A DNA stretch of 64,000 nt from NCBI RefSeq assembly GCF_000276665.1, contig NW_004955467.1, positions 1,391,397 to 1,455,396 on the forward strand, read 5' to 3'. A model generated the notes under the pieces. It saw only the letters and a program-made list of their open reading frames with translations, was not told the DNA's origin and made no database searches. This document shows, in pieces, positions 38,948 to 53,900 of the stretch. Source of the DNA: Chinchilla lanigera. Its lineage: Eukaryota > Chordata > Mammalia > Rodentia > Chinchillidae. Each line of letters begins with the position of its first letter. Positions within the stretch are counted from its first letter, which is position 1. A program made the position numbers and the translations under genes.

Positions 38948-41900
38948 TTTTTGAAATAAGGTTTGGACTTGAACTCACTTTGTACCCCAGGCTGGCCACA
39001 AACTCCTAGCGATCCTCTTGCCTCAGCCTCCCAAGTGCTGGGATTACAGACATGAATCACCACACCCAGCCTCATCCCAACTTCAGTAAGCACTTTCACC
39101 TGCATTTTACTTGAGGCCTGTACTGATTTGCCATCTTGGAATTCCTGTTTACCCCATGGCATTAAACACAATGCCCCACCACACTAGATCAGCAAGACCT
39201 GTCTCTAGGAGGAAGAGCAGTCTCTCTCACTGACCTGGACGCAAGTAGAGGTCAGAAGAAGCCACAGCAATCCGCTCTCGCTCTCGCTCCCGTTCCTTTT
39301 CTCGCTCTCGCTCCCGCTCCCTCTCCCGCTCCCTCTCCCTCTCCGCACTTGCAGCTGCTGCAAGATGTGTTGAGTGTCCTGTAAAACACATGAATCTGTA
39401 ACTTAAAGACAAAAATGTCAAACTATCAGGTACAATTTTAAAATGCATATGTGAAATTTTTTTCAAAAAGGTCTAAATTTGGGACATAGGAAGTTTAAGA
39501 GTTTTATTTAACAACTGGAACACAACATAATCTTTCAGGGTATTCTGAGAGTTATCTAGTCACATTTGGCACATAGGTTCTACTAATAAATATTAAATGG
39601 AAAATAGCACAACAAATGGGAAAACCTGCCCAAAACACCTTAAAAGGCTATGTTGTAAAAATCTAAGCAAGTTGGTCCTATTAAGTGTGTAACTGTGGCA
39701 TCTTACCTGGGGACATAGATGCAGAGTTATATGGCCTGGGAGGGAAAGTAATCTGTGTACCAGGAATATAAGTGATTCTGTCCATGGGAGGAGTGCTTGT
39801 TCCTCCTGGATGAGGCACTAAAATTGCTGGAGGCATATTGGTCAGGTCAATAATTCCTATCCAAAAGACAAGTACACTTTATGTTAAATTTTATTCTAAA
39901 GGCACAGAACTATACATGGATTGTAGATTTTGTCCATCTGTATATAACCCAATGATAATTTGTATACAGCATAAATAAAAATATCTAAGGTCATGATCAC
40001 TTTTTAAGATCTTGAATCTAGAGAAGGTAATTAGACATTGTGCTCCAACTCAGTGACCTCACAATATAGCAGGTTGAAGAGAGTGTGGATTTCAAATGCA
40101 TAGCACAACGATTTAGTTATTTCAGTGTCCACAAAATACTCTGTCCCAATAAATTATTTTGTTTTCTTTCTAGGGCTAAAGACTATGGAGAGAAGTATTT
40201 GGCCTTCCTTTCTCTTTCCATCATCCATTCAACAAGTATTTATTAATTACTGAGTAAACATAGTAAATTCTAAAATATCTAAAGACCAAAAACACACACC
40301 TCTTGTTGCTGGATACGGGAGACCCAGCGGCTGCTCCCGTGGTGACAGCCCTCTGGCTACATCTGGGCGCAAGTTCACTTGCATCTGCTGTGAGGTAATA
40401 TAATCATTGAGGATTGTCTGTCTTGTGTTCTCCATTGCATAAAGCTGATACTGACTTGGGTAGCCCGGAGTTGGTGAAAGCTGTCTCTGAAACAGGTATG
40501 CAGCCGCTGCTGAGTGAGAGAATGAGAGAAAAGCATGGAGTATTATGTTTTCACCTGAAGTATATTTTCAGCTGTTTGAAAGTAAAATTAGTTTCTGTAG
40601 TACTGCTTATTCAAATACAACCAAGTATATACATGAAAACACTCTATGACACAACAGCCTTACTTTCCTGTTGGTAAAATTGATTAGTCTACAAGCATTT
40701 AAACTAGTGCCTATGTTTGGAATAGAGATCGCCCAACTTCTTCTTGTAAAAGGTCACATACTAAATGTTTTAGGCTTTGTGGGCCATGCAGCATCTGTCA
40801 CAGCTGCTCACTTTTGTCACTGTAGTACAAAAGAAGCTACTGATAAACAAATGGGTGTGACTGGGTACTAATGAAACTTTATTTACAGAAAAAGGTTGCA
40901 TCATGAATTGGCCTATAAGCTACAGGTTTGGCAATCTTTTGGCTAGAACATGATGCAAGGTATGATGAAGGGTTAAGTGTGGTAAAAAGCAGAAGACAGT
41001 ATCTCTAACTTCAAAATATTTATAATCCAGCTCAAGCTCAAGAAGGACAAGCAAATGCAACTGCTGCAAAATAAAGAGCTATCACAGACACTAAACAGAA
41101 ACTATAAACAATTCTAAGAACATCAGTGAATAATTTTGTATGTGTATGTTCTCCCTAGAAAATCTGCGGGTATTTTTTCTAGAACATCTGTTTCGCTTTC
41201 ATCCAGAACTTGAAGCCCCAACATCTGTCAACTAACTCTGTGCATCTCATCGCGAGAGATAGCCCCAAAAGTACAGATGCTTCTGGACTAAGGATAGGGC
41301 TATATCCAATAAACCTACTACTGTAAACTGAAAATATCTTAAATTGAAAATGGCCAGGAGTGGTGGTACACACCTGTAATCCCAGCACTTGGGGGGCTGA
41401 GGTAGGGTTACTGTGAGTTCAAGGACAGCCTAGGCTACACAGTGAGTTCAATGCCAGCCTGGACTACAGAGTGAGACCCTGTCTCAAAAAAACAGAGGGG
41501 TGGGTGGGGGTGGGGGAAAGAGAGGAGGAGGAGGAAGGGAAGGAGAGGGAGGGGAAGAAGGAAAGAAGGCAAACAGGAAAGAAGGAAAGAAAGAAAAAAA
41601 GAACAAAGAGAAAAAAAAAGAAAATACAGGACTGAATATGCCTAACCTACTAGATGACTTAGCAAAATAACAGCACAGTTGACAATATTGCTGTTTTCCC
41701 TCTGGACTATAGGGCTCACTGGGAGCTGTGGCTCACTACTACTGCCCAGCATAGTGAGAGGATTGCACCATGTTATTAGTTCCAGAAAATTCACAATGTG
41801 AAATACAGTTCCTGCTGATCATCTATCATTGTCACACAAATACGAAGTTTAAAACTCCTAAAGGGAATAAACCACTGTATGTTAGGGACTCTACACCAGG

Positions 41901-44900
41901 TTTGGGGTCCTCTGAAACTTAATTTTTTCAAGCAACATATAATTTGATGGCACTGACAGAACTCAGATAAAATGTCTTCTACAGGTTTTTTGCTAGTATG
42001 AAATATAAACTTTTAGATTCTTGGCTTTTTAAATGGGCATATTAACTAATAATGAAAAACTGCTTTTCAAGGTGAGACACACGTATTCTGTGTCCCACTT
42101 TCAATTCAAAGGATGTAACAAGAAATGAATTTAGAGGTCTGAGCAGAGAGCACATATACTTAGGCTCAGCTGGCAGCAACAGAGAGGAGCAAGGACCAGG
42201 ACCCAGGCTGTCACCGCTCTTCTCGCGGTATAAAGTGTGCTGTCCTGGGCCAGCACAGACTGCTCGTTAGTAACCTGAACACTCATGCAACTACCAGAGC
42301 CACGTTCACCAACATTACAGATGGTGAACAAATTTCTTCCAGTTGTACTTGTCATTAAGTTATATAGCTAATGAAATAGTCTGAAAATCAATGAAAGAGG
42401 AAAGAAAAGAATTGTTTCTCTGAAAATTGAGTTGGCTGCTTTGGAAAGATTCAATATTCAATCAGGTATGCACACTACAATTTTAAGGACAGGACAAAAA
42501 TCTGGAAAGATTCTGTATTTGGACTACTTGAAGCTATCTTCAAATTCTAGCTTCACTTAAAAAAATAACGCCAAGCTAGACGTGGTGGCACACGCCTATA
42601 ATCCAAGCCCTCAGGAGGCTGACACGAGGATAGCTGCGAGTTCAAGGCCAACCTGCACTACAAGGTAAGACCCTGTCTCAAAAAAACAAAAAAAACAAAA
42701 AACCCAAAACATAAAAAATGAAAAAATAAAGCCGAACTTGCAACTCAGATCAAGACTTAGGTAAACAACCATCTCTTTCTGTTGTCAAATAGCATGTTTA
42801 AGGTATGCCTGTCTTTAAAAATAATTCCTCATGTTTACCCACATTTTCAATTAGCTTCACCAGTTACCATCAAATAACATGGCTTTTCAGATATTTATTA
42901 TAGTATTTTTAGTTCTTTAAAGGGTGCCAGCAACGTTTTATTTCTTGATTTGGGTGCTGGTAACATGAGGTCTTCAGTGTGCAAAAATTTACTGAGCTGC
43001 ATATGTACAGTTGTCTGCATACTGAACTATAATAGAAAATTTAAAAGTCACACAGATATATTATTTCTCTGCCATAGGCTTCCGTACATGTCATGCTTAC
43101 CTGGATCCAAAGCCCTGTGAAAAGGCATGGCTGGATCCAAGTGCGTGGGAAGGTGGCTCCGATAAACCTCTCCCGCAGTGCTGCCCCTGTGATGGGGATC
43201 AAATGGGCTGTGGCTCACAACAGGATCCACCCCAGGCACTGGAGACTTGGCTGATATACTTTCCCTTTGGGTAGGGGTCAGTGTCGACTTCCTTTCATGA
43301 TTGGCAGACTTGCTAGAAGAAATCGTAACTGGAAAAAAAGAGCCAATGCCAAAAATCCTTAAGAAAACTAGTAGGCCAGTTGTGGTGGCACATGTTGTAA
43401 TCCCAGTACTCTGGGAGGCCTGGCAGAAGGACTGAAAGCTTGAGCCCAGTGTGAGCAAGTTAGTGAGGCCCTGTCTCCAAATGAAAGAATGAATGAAAGA
43501 ATGAATGCATGAATGGGGGCTGGGGGTGTAGTTCAGTGCAAAGGCCCTGGGTTCAATCCCCAGTCTTTCTTTCTCACATGAATGAATGAATAAATAGAGA
43601 AAAAGACAAAGTATGACCATATTAATTCATTTCTCAACTACATAAATAGCTTGATCATCTTTCTCCTAAACACTTAATATTCAGCTTTTCAGAATATGCA
43701 AGTGTAAGTAGGAAGCCTTGCGACCTAGAAGGGACTGTCTACTTTGGCAAAGTCTAACTAGTATTGTTCCATCTTATGATCCGATTCTGAAGTTAATGAA
43801 GTTCCATTACAATGACCTTGCTTTCTGTATGACACTAACATTCTACATTCTTCTGGTCTCTCTTGTAGGAATCCTCAGTTTTCTCTCATTGCCTGTGTTT
43901 CCCAACCACCTTGGTATCTGCCAATAATGAGTTACACTAATGATTTTCTTTGCTGTTTGTCCGATGATTTTCTCATTATTTCAACAACATCCACCTCAAT
44001 AACATCTGTTTTCCTCCCTGCTCCAGCTTCTCCTTTTCTAAATGATATTATTCAGAATGGTTAGAATGCCTCATCCTTGCTTATCATATCCAAGCCTTTC
44101 ACAACCACCACTCTGTGGTAAAATAAAAGTGTGTCATTTTAAGCTAAGCATGGTGGCACACATCTGTAATCCTAGCTCCTTGGGAAGCTGAGGAAGGAAG
44201 TTTGCAAATTCAAGCCCAGCCTGGGCAACTTAAGAGACTCAGAGAGACCTTGTGTCTAAAAATAAAAAAAACTGGCAATCCCAGTGCTAATACTCTGGGG
44301 TGAATCCTTAAATCTCTGTCTCTCTCTCTCTCACACACACACACATACACAAACAGAGTAAATAAATAGATGTACCTTTTTTTTGGAGACAGGATCTTGC
44401 TAGGTAGTTCAGGCTGGCCTTGAACTTACTTTGTAACCCAATCTGGCCTTGAGCTTGTGGCAATCCTCCTGCCTCAACCTCCTGAGTGAGTACTGGGACT
44501 ACAGGCGTGTGCCACCACACCCAGCCAAACATGCCATTTTAAAAAATACAATTCAGTGGCATTATGTTGTACAGTCATCACAACCATCTAATAACTAAAA
44601 CTTTGATAGTACTTTTTGCTACGATCAAACAAATCTGTTAGTCAAAACTAAGAAATCACACTAGTCTATCACAACTTGTTCAGTTGTTGTTATGGTTGAT
44701 ACACTGTGTCAACTTGGGGAGTCTAGAGGTTTGGCTAAGTGACTCAGCAGGAAGCCAGGGTGCTTACTTTGTATACATCCTGAGCCTGTGCAAGAGGAGG
44801 GCATGGAGATTATGTGAGAGCTACACGCCCCTTAGGTGGGGGTAGCCTGTTTACAGTGTAAGGGAGGGAAAGAGGCTGCTTGCCACCATTCCTCCCTTTT

Positions 44901-47900
44901 GCTCTGGCTGCTTTGCTGTTCCACTGCCATTCTCTTTGCTCTTGTTGCTTTGCTATCTTCTGCCTCGGAGCCAGCCAAGCATGGACTGAAACCTCCACAA
45001 ACTGTAAGCTAAATAAACCTTTCCTTCCTTCATTTTGGGCTTTGGGTGTTTTGTCTCAGCAAGGAGAGAAAAGTAACCAAGACAACTGTGTAATACCTTT
45101 CCACCTGCAGGGTAATTGTTTCTCCAAACTAGAGCCGAAAGGTTTGGTCTCATCCTCCTACCCACAAGCAAGTACTTTTCTCCCTCCTTCTCTTGTGTTG
45201 CTCCTCTCTACCCCAAACTGTTCATCTGTACCTCTCTATCCACCCAGGAGTATGCATATGAGGCCTCAATAAATACCTGTGTCAATCAAATTAAAAAAGA
45301 ACTGAATGTGTATTTGAGAGCCTCATGGCCACCTGGTTAAAAAAATCAGTGACTCTTCCCTTAGTGACACAGCTGCCAGCATCACGAGATTATGATTAAA
45401 ACAGTAAGAGGAGTGTACATTTATCAAGTTCTCTGTACATACTAGCCACTATCCTAAGTTCTTCAAATGTCCTACCTCGTTTTATCTTGGTTTTTTTGTT
45501 TTTTTTTTTTGTTGTTGTTTTGTTTTTCTCCGGTACCGGGAACCGAACTCACGACCTTGCACTTGCCAGGCAGGCGCTTTTGCCGCTGAGCTAAGTCCCC
45601 AGCCCCTACCTCGTTTTATCTTCATCAGAGTGCAGGCAGCTCTCGGTAGTACATTACCGTTTTATGGATGAGAAAACCAAGGCACAGAAAATTTAACTTG
45701 TCTAAGCTCATACAGTACAAACTTTAATTCCAACCTAAGCAGTCTTGTTCCAGAGCCGAACTTCCAACCATCAGACTACGCTCCCACTAAAGACCAACAA
45801 AACAGATACTAAAGACCTAAAGCAACATGCTGAAAAACCCACTCTAAATACACTCTGGAAAACTTCAGAGCTTCATCAGACCCAGACTTATTTAAATGCT
45901 GGTGCCTTATGTAAAATTATGCCTATTTTAAACCAGTAGCTTTCTATAGCCCTAGTATAAGCAGAACCTATATATCTAATAATAGCGTAAAGCTGATAGT
46001 ATGGAATTTCTTATTTGCCAGAGGTAAAAAACTAGTAAAAATGACTGGATGAGGTAAAGAAATAACATACCATCGGACGTTCTGCTCATCATGGGAGAGC
46101 CTCTGGACATGGTATTCTGGTAACTCACAGGGGTCCTCCGAGCACTGCTGTCATCATAAATTCCTGGGCTCAGCTGTGCTTTGGGTGCTTCATGAAGAGT
46201 GGACCTGAGGACAGAGGGGCCAGAGCTCACCACCGATGTGTGCCGTGAACGTACTGGCTCGCCTGCTTTCACATCCTCGTATTTTCCCCTTTCCACCACT
46301 TTTATGCTCTCTGGTACAATTTCCAGTGGAGGCATTCCACGGGGTAGTTTGCTGGGCCCCGTTATTAAGGATTTGACATTGTGTTTGATAGCAGATTGAC
46401 CTGAGTTGCTGTCAAACTTTATTGGTGTGCCCTAAAGGGAAAAAAAAGCAAACATTATACATAATCACATCATCTGGATATTGTTCTGTCTTGGGTCTAC
46501 TTTTGGGCTATGGCAGTTATACTGTGCCATAGTGACCTTTACAGTCTGTGTGGCTGTTTCAGGGACCTTGAGTTCTTCCTCAAATTATTTACTCCATGCA
46601 TACTATAGATTAAAAAAAGAACAAAAAAGCAAAACCAAAAACTGATGACAGAGAATACATAAAATTTTCATGTTTACTTCCAACAGGTCTGACACAGTAA
46701 GACATACTTTTGGCTATTAAGTCACACTTTTAAAATGTTTCATAATTGTCTCTCTGAAGTGGAACTGATGACAAAAAGAGCCATGATCTAGTTACCTGGG
46801 AAATAGAACCCTCAATTATTGGCCTCGTGCTCTGGACCACTTCTGGAGTTTTTCGGCTTTCCTGAGTTAGAATATCTTGCCGTGGAATCTCATGAATGGA
46901 ACGTCCCATTTCTTTGATGGTAGTGATGCCATCATATGGTTTTCCTTTGGTAATGGCACCTTCAAAGGCTCGAATGGGAGGGCTTTCCCTTTTAATCTGT
47001 TTGGGATACTTAAGGCCATCTTCAAAGCTTTCAGTTGTTGCCCTTGGTGTGCCTTCAAATAGAATTCAGGAAACATATTTATTAAAATAATGCTGATAGC
47101 TGTACAACACCACTACTGAATTATACTGATAATTAAAATTGGACCCATATCTTTCACCATGCACTAAAGTAAATTTGAAATGGATCAAAGATCTAAATAT
47201 TAAAACAGAAACAAATCTGTTGAACGACAGAATAGATAAAACTCTTGAAGACACTGGGATAGGCAAAGACTTTAAAAAGCTTTCTGCACAGCAAGAGAAA
47301 CCACCAACAGAATAAAGAGACAACCCACAATGTGGGAAAAAATGTTTGCCAGCTGTTCCTCAGACAAACGATTACTATCGAGAACATATAAAGGAAAAAA
47401 AAAATCAGACCTCCCAAATTCAAAGACCCAATCGAAAAATGGTCAACTGAGATGATGCCCACACTTCTCAGATGAAGAAATACAAACAGCAAATAAGTAT
47501 ATGAAAGAATGTTCAACATCACTGGTCATTTAAGAGATGCAGATTTTAAAAACACCCCAGAAAGAATAGCTGTTATTAAGAAATCAGCAAATAACAAATG
47601 CTGGAGGGCTGTTGGGAAAAAAGAAAGCTTCTCCACTGTTGGTGGGAGTGTAGACTGTGCAACCCACTGTGGAAATGAGTCTGGAGGTTACTCAAAACAC
47701 TAAGATTGCAGGTCCTATTTGATCTAGCTATTCCCCGTCTGGTATCTTCCCAGAAGAATTAAAAACACAGTATCACAGCGATATATGTCCACTCATGTTT
47801 ATAGCAGCACAATTTGTAATAGCTAGATCTTGGTAACTATCCAAATGCCTATCAACTGAGGAACAAATAAAAAAGATATGGTCTTTTCATACAATGGAGT

Positions 47901-50900
47901 ACTACTCAGCCATAAAGAAGGATAAACTGGAGACTTTTATAGGTAAATGGATGCAATTCGTTGTAGCCATTGTTAAAGATAACAATACAGAATGTATTAA
48001 CCATTGTTATCCTCCTATTATCTTGTTTAAACAACAACAAAAAAACTAATGCCTTGCCATCTTGCAGTTTCTAATCAATTTTCTGTTTATAAATTCTCAA
48101 GTAAGGATTCATCAATCATCATTTTGTAGGGTTATTCCAGATATAGTAAACACTTGTCACAGTCACAGAGTCGTTCTTGTATAGTAAGCCACCTCCAAGT
48201 TAAAAGATTAGGCAGCTATCATCTTGCAGAAAGTACGTAGCTCAGAGATGGAAAACTTACAGCTAAAACTTAATATTTCAAAAGGTACAAAATCTCAAAA
48301 AGCAGGTTCCCTATTTTGAAAATTAATGGCAAAACACTTTGCCGGCAAGGCAGTTAAAAATAAAAAGGTGAAACAAACAAAAGTTTACCCTGCATGATGG
48401 AGCCAGACAGCACTGTCCTTTCTTTGAGGTCAGAATGAGGGCTCCCCCTGGGTAATGCTCGGCATATCAGTCCTTTTGAAACAAGAAAGAAATCCAACTA
48501 TTAAATATGAAGTATTTGGCAATTCACATATACTTTCTTAAGAGTAAATTTTTTGATAAAGGCTCTATAGAGGAGGGAATGTCATTTTAAATTTCTATAC
48601 TATCCAGAAAAATATCATGGAAAAAACTAGAAGTCAGAAATACTTAATATGGCATCACATAGTTCTTCAGAAACATTTTTCTAAATACGAAATGGCCACA
48701 GAAGGCACCTGATTACAGATCAAAAAAGATGAACTTAGAAGCTAAATCTAAAATCTCAATTCTTTTTTATCAAAGGCAAATCCTCTTAAGAAACTTCACA
48801 TTAGCTGGGTGCAGCGGCACATGCCTGTAATCCCAGCACTCAGGAGGCTGAAGCAAGGGGACGGCTACAAGTTCCAAGCCAGCTTGAACTATATAGTCAG
48901 ACCCTGTCTTTAAAAAATGCCAAAAAACAAACAAAAATTTCACATTATATTGCCAATAAATATGAATCAAAGATTGAAAATAGTATTTACCCTAAATTAA
49001 AGGTAGATGATGTTTATTTTTTAATAGAATGAAAATCCAGCTCTTATGTTACATAGGATTTACCTTGCTTTTAGTATTTCACGTAAGAGTAAAATTTAAT
49101 TGGGACTAATTGAGATTTTTAAAGAAGGTGAGTCATTAACCAAACCTAACCAAACATAGTGATCATGTGTATCACATAATCAGCATCAAGTTGGAAAGCT
49201 GTCTTTTAATTCTCATGCAGTGTGATGGTACAATCTCTTAATTTATAGAGGAAGAAATGGGCACAGAGAAATCTACTAAAAAAGGGTAAAGCTAGAATTA
49301 AAATTTATGTCTGTATTCATTACATTTCATTTTATATGTGCCTCAAAATTAAAATTAAAAAAAATAAATTTTACATTTTTTGTTATTTATTTTCTTTTCC
49401 TTTAAGATAGGGTCTTGCTAAGTTGCCTACGCTGGCCTTGGACTCAAGACCCTCCTGCCTGAGCCCCCAAATAGCTGGAGCTACAGGCGTGTGCCAACAT
49501 ACTCGCCGTAGGAATTTTACATTCTTAAACTCAAAAAGGAGGTAGTCTACAAATCGTATGGGTACTGAAAAATAAGCTAATGGTCACCTAATTATGATTA
49601 TGTTCAATTTTTACTTTATTATCATGTGCCTTCTGATTTATATAGATACAATAATAATATAAACTCAAAATTACATTAATATAAATTTTGGGTAGAAATG
49701 AAAGAGATTGATTGAAAACAACTGAATTCAACAATGCAAACTTACTTTACAAAATTAAATATATCCAAATAATGTTCTGGAAACAACACTTTACCCTCTA
49801 ATGGTGCCGATACAGGAGACTCCCTCATTGACATTCCTTGCTTTATATTTCCTTCCACTGATTCATAGCTTCTTTTTAAACTGATTTCATGAGCTGTTCT
49901 TGGACTCCTAGTCCCTTCTCGAGCATTCTTGATATCTACAGAACACAGAAATAACTGTTCAGACAGAACTCAAGGGCTACAAAGTAATCAATGTAATTTC
50001 AGTCTGTTCAAAAAAAAAAAGAAAAGCAGATAAAAATGTGCCATAAGATACAATATATATCTATGCATAAGACTGGCATTCAGAGAAATGTTTTCATTAA
50101 TTGTAATGTATTTATCGAATGACTACAATGTGCCAAGCTTAAGCTATTCTTACAGGTAACATTTAAAAAATTAAATTCATAAATCTTACTCAACAGTGGT
50201 GGTTTCAGGTAATTTAATAGGTCCTTACTATTTGGTGTGATGGAGAAATACAATGTGTTGTGAGAGTGCTGGGATGGAAACCTCTAGCCTTCAAGTTCAA
50301 ATACAGTTGCCCAGAAAAAATAATATATAAGCTGAGAACTAAAGAATAGCTAAGAATAGCTTAGGTTAAAGGCAAAGGAGTATAGGCAGAAGGGATGGTG
50401 AACACAAAGACCTGCAGACAAGACAGAGTATGGTATGTTATAAGAGATTCAGTAGATGCTGACTGTAAGAGTGGCGTGAGGAACAAGACTGTAGGGAGAG
50501 GAAACATAGAGGAGTAAAGGAGAAAGTTGGAAGGAAACCAAACAGCAGTAAGTACGTCACAGAAAGCTGATAAAACCAAGGGAGGGGGCCTGCAGTTATC
50601 GTAAGGGTAACAGAGCACAAGGTAGCAACATGTACAGCTTAGAAGATGGGTCCGACTCAAGACAGGGAGATCAGGTGGCCGCTGAATTGTCCAAATGAAA
50701 GACAGCAATGGCAGAGAGTAATATAGAGTAATAGATGTATTCCAGAGACCACAGGAAACAGAATAAAAATGACTCCATGAATTGTTGGATGTGGAAAGAA
50801 AAGAAGCCAACAGGAAAGATGCTTAGATTTCTGGCTTGGATAATATAAATTAATGTCTCTCCTGCCCCAAAAACAAGATATGAATTGAAATACACCAGAA

Positions 50901-53900
50901 ATGTTTAAAAAAAAAAAAATGAAGGCATTTTTACAACAGCAGGTACTATGTACATACTTTATTTCTTTGTATTTGAACAGAAAGATGATGTATAGCTAGT
51001 GACTAAGGTCATAATAAGTTATAAATGAGAACTCAAATGCAGTCCTTTGGCTAATATTAACATCATAGTTGAATCATTCTCATAAAAATAACACTACAGG
51101 GGCTGGGGATTTAGCTCAGCGGCAAAAGCGCCTGCCTGGCAAGCGCAAGGTCGTGAGTTCGGTTCCTGGTACCGGAAAAAACCCAAAAAAAAAAAAAAAA
51201 AAAAAAAAAAACCAAAACAAAAAATAAAAATAACACTACAGGAAAGATATAACAATACATCTAAAGAAAATGTTCACATATACACACAGAAACAAACACA
51301 ATATAAACTAAGGAGAATTTAAAAATTCCATGATTATCAAATCATCTACTTCACAATTCTTGCCTCATAAATATGAATCTCATTAAAATAAAAATGATGC
51401 CATGTAAGTCTAATGATTCTTTTCCCAGTCTACTGACTAGTCAGTGGTGACATTACCACTTACATGACACTTCCCATGGGCTCTGCACTGTCAACAACTT
51501 ACCACTATTTTGTCAGGTTTTTCATAAAACTTTCATTAAAGAGGCATTATTATTAAGCCCTTTCACTGAGAGAAAACAGATTCCACAAAGGTAAACTGAC
51601 TTTCCCATAGCAAGAATGTGAGAAAGCCAGAGTCTGTGTTTGCAAGATTGGCTTCATTGTACACCCACCATACTTACTATCATATGATAAGATGTGTCCA
51701 CTTTTGCCTTCGTAAATGACATGGCCTTTGGATGCAGTTTCCTCTCTGCCTTTCTCAGGACTGCTGTCTTCAATGGGCATCCTAGAAATGGATCCTTTCA
51801 CCAAAGCCTCAGTTGGTATGCCAGCCTGGGACAGAGCTGGGGTCCCCTGCCATCAAATCAAACATAGGCGCCAGAAGAGTCACTTAAGGTTAGAGGAGGT
51901 GCAAGATACTCAGCAAATTTAACCTATGCTGAGTCAGATTTGTATTTCCAAAGACAGCATGAGCACATGAGAAGAAATCAGACTTTCAGTTTTTATAAAC
52001 ACAAAGAAATTCTGTACCTTCTGGAACCCTGTCATAAAAACTTCTTAAAATAATGCTAAGTGAATTAGCTTTGTTCTCCACCTAATAGTCAAACCGCTAT
52101 TAAGGGACTTAAATTAACTCTTAAAAGTTTATCTTGGGCTGGGGATTTAGCTCAGCGGCAAAAGCGCCTGACTGGCAAGCGCAAGGTCGTGAGTTCGGTT
52201 CCCGGTACCGGAAAAAAACAAAAAAAAAAAAAAAAAAAAACAAAAAAGTTTATCTTTAGGTTTAAAATCATGCAAATGTAATAAAATGTTTACAAAATAT
52301 CTAATAGAAATAAGACTTCACACATTAAGTTTTAAATTTATAGCGTATTATGACTTTCATGTTCTGGTAAGAGGAAACAGAATTTTCAATGACCAAATTT
52401 TCTGCTGCGATAGCCTTTGATCATCATTAAGAGGACAGGAAAAAAACATGTTTTGTTTTGTGACACTGACTTCATTTAGGCCATATCTGAATTTCACTAT
52501 CATTAATCTTCTAAGTTAAGTTATCAATAACTATCGTCTTTTTACTCTTCCTTAGAGAGAAATGGTTCATGAAACCTAGTAGAACACTTTGCAAAAGGGA
52601 GTACTTGGGTTGAAATGAGAGTGACGGGAGTAGAGATCCACTGACACAGGTAGGGCTCCTAGTTTACTCTGACAAGCCCTAAAACTCCAGTGAGTATTAT
52701 TTGAGACTACACCTGTATAGCAGGGAGAGCAATAAGAATAATACATTCAACTCATCTAGTCATGAAATGAACTCAGTAATAAACATGTGAAAATCCTAAC
52801 ACATACTTCAGACGTGCTCATATCACATGGACCGATATTTTAAAATAAACAGATAAAACACAACCTTATTTGACCTGGTTCTTCACTATTTTGCTACATA
52901 ATGTCTGAATACTACAATAAAAGGGAAAAATATGAAGAAAAATAATATATATAGGCCCATTTGCTTTTCTTTTGACTATATTAAAATGTTTGCTATGAAA
53001 GCACATACTTTAGCCAAATGTGGAAGGAGAGATATGAAGAGTTACTATGAAACTTTTTGGATCACTATTAGGTACACACTATATGAACCATGTCTCAAGG
53101 AGGAATCACCTGGGTATCTTGTTAAAATAGAGATTCTAGTTCATATAAGGTCTGGAGTGAGGACTATATCTCCACATTATTCTAGCAACCTCCCAACTAA
53201 TGCTGGTACTGTGGTGCACAGACCACACTCAGTAAGACCTCAGTGGAATCAGTGGGGGCTCAGAAAAAGATTGCTCGGCCCCACCTCAAGAGGAGACCTG
53301 AGGGTTTTTGACTATCAGCTTTCCAAGTGACACTGATGTTACTGGTTTAGAGACCGTACTCTAGGAAACACTGTCTAGGGAGCAGGAACAAGACAAAGAT
53401 GAGAAAGTATGTGACAGTTCGTGCAAATGCTTGTGTCAGTATACAAACAGTTCACAGTGGTTTCTCCAGACACTTCCCCTTCCACGTCTACATGATTAAA
53501 GAGATTAGGGGTTGTTTTATATTATAAATTAAGGAACTGGGGATTTGGCTCAGCGGCACAATGCCTGCCTGGCAAGCGTGAGGTCGTGAGTTCAATTCCC
53601 ATCACAGGAAAAAAAAAAACAACAAAAAAACCCAAAAAAATAATAAATAATATATTATAAATTAAGATTAACATCAAATAAGGAAAAGGATCTTAAATTA
53701 ATAAAAAATGGCAAGCCTACTCCCCATACTGAGGACTGAACCTCATGCCTTCCCTCAGCCCTTTTTTATTTTGAGACAGGGTCTCATTAAGTCACTAAAT
53801 TGCTCTGGTTGAGACTGAACCTGTGATACTCTTGTCTTAGCTTCCCAGACTATTGGGATTACAGCATGCACCACCACGCCCAGGTGGAAAAAAAACCCAG

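Noticed and set aside
46877..47090. Open frames on the + strand across NCOR1 exon 9
   Set aside because: They are antisense shadows of the 257-nt NCOR1 exon and have no splice or homology support.
47193..47703. Frames of about 110 and 64 codons in the L1 fragment
   Set aside because: The region is a degraded L1 3' end; the frames are chance stretches or ORF2 remnants without a complete domain.
50361..50895. 149-codon minus-strand frame
   Set aside because: Low-complexity composition, no recognisable domain and no splice context; probably the complement of a purine-rich old repeat.
51101..51180. tRNA gene, because of A- and B-box-like sequence
   Set aside because: The unit recurs many times with A tails and target duplications; it is the ID SINE and not a tRNA gene.
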